Assembly (NCBI GenBank): GCA_036583965.1
Contig: JAZBQD010000017.1
Coordinates: forward strand, 21,362,385-21,426,384
Source of the DNA: Prunella strophiata
Taxonomy: Eukaryota > Chordata > Aves > Passeriformes > Prunellidae
Direction of reading: 5' to 3'
Length of the DNA stretch: 64,000 bases
The notes below the pieces were generated by a model that made no database searches, was not told the origin of the DNA, and worked only from the letters and a program-made list of their open reading frames with translations. Positions 61,200 through 64,000 of this stretch are shown in pieces. A program made the position numbers and the translations under genes. How positions within the stretch are numbered: position 1 is the stretch's first letter; each line of letters opens with the position of its first letter.

Positions 61200-62612
61200 T
61201 TCCCTCAAGCTCCTACTGGCTTGTTGTGTTACAGACTGAACTGGAGTTTGTGGGTTGAGGACTCTGTGTAGGTAGTGAGGTGACTCAGGTCTGCCAAGCT
61301 GACCTCAGTGCCAGGGCAGGCCATGGAGCAGATTGTGCTGAGTGCCATCTGGTCTGCAGGGTGACCAGCAAATCAGGCCCAGCCTGCCTGGGATCCTGGC
61401 ATGGATTTATGGAAGGCAGGTCTGGTCTTCTCTGACAATGTGGCCTGCTTGGTGGATGAGGGAAAGGCTGTGGCTGTTGCCTGCCTGGACTCTAGTAAAG
61501 CCTTTGGCACTGTCTCCCACGGCATTCTCCTGGAGAAGCTGGCTGCTCATGGCTTGGACAGCTGCAGTGTCTGGGTGAAAAACTGTCTGGACATCTGGAC
61601 CCTGGGAGGGGTGATGAATGGAACTACACCCAGCTGGTGGCTGGGCACCAGTGGGATGCCCCAGGGTCCAGTGTTGGAACCAGTCCTGTTTCATGCAGTG
61701 TTCCCTCAGTCAGTCTGCAGACAACACTAGGTTGGGCAGGAGTGTTGATCTGCCAGAGAGCTGGAAAGATCTGCAGAGGGATCAGAACAGGCTGGATCAG
61801 TGGGTGAGGCCAATGACCTGAGGTTTAAAAAGAGCAAGTGTTATGACCCAAGTCCTGCCTTGGGTCATAACAACCCCTGCAGCTCTACAGGCTGTGGGGA
61901 AAGTGGCTGGAAAAACTGCCCTGTGGGAAAAGGGGAGATCTGGTGAAGAGCAGCTGAGCCTGAGGCAGCGTGTGGCCAGGTGGCCAAGAAGGCCAAGGGC
62001 ATCGTGGCCTGTGTCAGCAGCAGTGGGGCAGCAGGAGCAGGGCAGGGAGCGTCGCCCTGTGCTGGGCAGCGCTGCGGCCACAGCCGGAGTGCTGTGTGCA
62101 GTTGTGGGCCCCTGGGAAGCAGAAAGTCAGTGAGGGGCTGGAGCGTGTGCAGAGAAGGAGCCGGGAGCTGGGGAAGGCTGTGGAGCATGAGTCAAATGAG
62201 GAGCAGTTGAGGGAGCTGTGGATGTGTAGCCTGGAGAAAAAGAGGCTTAGTGGAAACTGTATTGCCCTCTACAACTGCCTGAGAGGAAATTGTAGTGAGG
62301 TGGAGATTCTTTCTACCTGGTAACAAATGATAGGACAAGAGGAAACAGGTTACACCAGGGGAGGCTTAGGTTTGATACCAAGGAAAATTTCTTCACCAAA
62401 AGAGTTGTCAAGCATTGGAGCAGGCTGCCAGCGGAAGTTATGGAATATCACAAAGTGGTAAAAAAGTTACCATTTCTAAGTCACTGGAGGTATTTAAAAG
62501 ACATGTAGTTGTGGCACTTAGGGACATGATTTAGTGGGTGATGGCTTGGCAGTGTTATTGGTGTTGATGATCTTCAGGGTCTTTACCAACCTCAATGATT
62601 CTTTAATCCTAA
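61200..62612 (+). mobile_element. CR1 LINE fragment with part of reverse transcriptase
   Basis: The longest plus-strand CR1 here, about 1.4 kb. The frame 61401-61730 is reverse transcriptase: VACLDSSKAFGTVSHGILL keeps the first catalytic aspartate but has Gly where KAFD is usual, and [13 protein letters not shown] corresponds to the GVPQGSVLGPVLF region. The frame then breaks, and ordinary CR1 3' UTR follows to a degraded tail (CAATGATTCTTTAAT). Inserted in the same direction as the CpG-island gene. Confidence 0.87.
61839..61872. repeat. Perfect inverted repeat, 14-bp arms
   Basis: TGTTATGACCCAAG and CTTGGGTCATAACA are exact complements around a TCCTGC loop, inside the CR1 copy. One arm agrees with ordinary CR1 wording, so the other has probably been converted to match it. 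Confidence 0.9.
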
Positions 62613-63468
62613 AAAAATGGCAAATGAATGCCTGAGTAAGCATGTCAAGATAGAACTTTTGGCTGTCATTGTATATGCTGAAGTGGATTCCTGCTCCTTA
62701 TTTTGGTTTGTCTTCTAACGTCTGATTTGTTTGGTTTTGGGGTTTGTGATTTTAATGTATGTTGTTTGTAACTGGTTTTGGGAATATGGAAAGGTAGAGG
62801 TGTGAATAAAAATATAATACATACTGGTTATAGAAAGAAGAAATGAGGTTCAAACAGAGGTGAAAATAAGAAGTACTGTAACATAAAATGTATCCATATA
62901 ACTTCAGTGGATATTACCCTTTAGTGTCTTGTAAGACATTTTTTGTGCAAGAGTTGTGTGAATATCTTTGATCATAGATTTCATTTTCAGATATATACAG
63001 AATGGATCTGTATATATACCAAAGTCTTTTGGTATTCCATATTGCTGCTTGTGTTATGCTTGGAGAAACAGAATAAACTTCAGAGTGATAGGAGCAAAAT
63101 GTTACTACATCAGAATTATTATAAGGAATTTGTCCAATCTACTTGTTATATGTCATGTGGCTTTGTGTTGGAATAATTTCATGGAAATACCAGTGTGTTG
63201 CTAGAAATGAAGAAACACGGCATGTAGTGTGCTGAGATCTTTGTTGTGACAAGTGTTTCTTGCTTTTGGGGTTTATAGTTAATAGGTTTTTTATAAGTAG
63301 CTTTGTAATAAATTTGTGTCCTTCTTAGTTGGGATAGAGTTGCAGACTCTTTCCTTCTCTACAATTCATTACACAAGTCATTATAAAGATGGTTTTCCTG
63401 ATTGCTGTAGGCAGTTGTTTCTCAGTGTACATAGAAAGCTCTTACTTGAAACTGATCTCTTTTCTCAG
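62613..63468 (+). other. Intronic or intergenic AT-rich stretch
   Basis: Nothing recognised between the CR1 copy and the candidate exon at 63469. Overlapping frames at 62943-63204 have no motif. Confidence 0.4.
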
Positions 63469-63586
63469 AAATTATTCATTTGCCAAGTAGCGGAGTTTGA
63501 TGATAGTAATACTGTTTTTCATGTGACTCCTCGGTTTCTCTTAATTACAACTTACAACTACAAAAAAGCTAGTGCTGCAGGGAAAG
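63469..63586 (+). other. Candidate internal coding exon
   Basis: An acceptor (CTCTTTTCTCAG) at 63468 and a donor (AAAG|GTAAAA) at 63586/63587 bound 118 bases that stay open in one frame (39 codons plus one base). The translation looks ordinary and mixed (AEFDDSNTVFHVTPRF) rather than low-complexity. I do not recognise the family. If real it belongs to the CpG-island gene, about 7 kb downstream of exon 1. The 118-base size is typical of internal exons. Confidence 0.33.
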
Positions 63587-63641
63587 GTAAAATTGAGGTG
63601 AATTTGTAGCTAGACCTCCATTTCAGTGTTTTTGTTTGCAG

Positions 63642-63820
63642 GGAGGAGAAGGGGAAGTTTGGTTATTGTTGGCAGCACAGACCTGAAGATCAAGCTTACA
63701 CAGTCTGTTGAAAAGCAGTCGTATATGCTATTACGAGAGGACTGCCTATCAAAATCACTTTTTTCACAGGCATGCAGGCTCTTTGTTATGCAAGAGGATA
63801 ATATTTTTTTTCACAGATAG
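63642..63820 (+). other. Candidate continuing or last exon
   Basis: A second acceptor (TGTTTTTGTTTGCAG) ends at 63641. The following sequence is open to a TAG at about 63818 in exactly the phase left by the exon ending at 63586, giving about 59 more codons (RRRGSLVIVGSTDLKIK at the start). The implied intron would be only 55 bases, which is very short for a vertebrate. So either the two are alternatives or one call is wrong. Confidence 0.22.
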
Positions 63821-64000
63821 TGTGTACAGATTACTTATGTTTTGAACAGTCATTTTGGAAAGTCTTGCGGCATAGTTAACATGGATTAACCTTTGGCTAT
63901 GTTTGGGAGTATATGCAGGATGGAATGGGAAGGAAATCTACCATGTTGATACCTACTTTGGGACATTGGAATTTAGTAGCTTGGAGAGTACACTGGTTTA

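Noticed and set aside
61865..62323. Frames of about 100 codons on both strands
   Set aside because: They lie in the 3' part of a CR1 copy.

Overview
The window looks like nuclear DNA of a bird, possibly a songbird; the species cannot be told from the sequence. The grounds are nine recognisable CR1-type LINE fragments, several with the bird/reptile CR1 3' end (ATTCTATG-like repeats), a class II (betaretrovirus-like) endogenous retrovirus with a lysine-tRNA primer site, and long AT-rich DNA broken by one sharp CpG island. There are no bacterial operons, no CRISPR array, and no tRNA or rRNA gene that I can see.

Layout. Positions 1 to about 5289 hold a minus-strand endogenous retrovirus. Reading leftwards it has a 5' LTR, a tRNA-Lys primer site (4405-4422), gag (matrix, proline-rich linker, capsid, zinc knuckle), a protease and the first part of reverse transcriptase; the rest lies beyond the left edge. 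Every gene is broken by stops or frameshifts. Next to it, about 5297-5970, is a GC-rich minus-strand open frame of unknown identity with an acidic 14-residue repeat. A probable related solo LTR follows at about 7691-8335.

From about 8.3 to 55.2 kb the sequence is a gene desert: AT-rich DNA in which I recognise no exon. It contains CR1 fragments (24.76-26.43, 26.50-28.01, 32.92-33.14, 41.66-41.85, 52.80-53.67 and 53.98-54.20 kb), a probable solo LTR at 43.4-43.8 kb, two weaker LTR-like stretches, homopolymer runs and several perfect inverted repeats.

At 55.4-56.5 kb a CpG island marks a TATA-less promoter firing to the right. It has a GC box, an NRF1-type site, a YY1-type site holding an early ATG, and a strong splice donor at 56435/56436. 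The rest of the window is probably the first intron(s) of that gene, carrying more CR1 copies and a few candidate small exons (57063-57114, 63469-63586 and possibly from 63642). I could not name the gene.

I found no convincing new biological system. The items most worth a second look are the acidic-repeat open frame touching the LTR, the CpG-island gene with its candidate exons, the 18-bp minisatellite upstream of its promoter, and the 52-bp near-perfect palindrome at 58044-58095.
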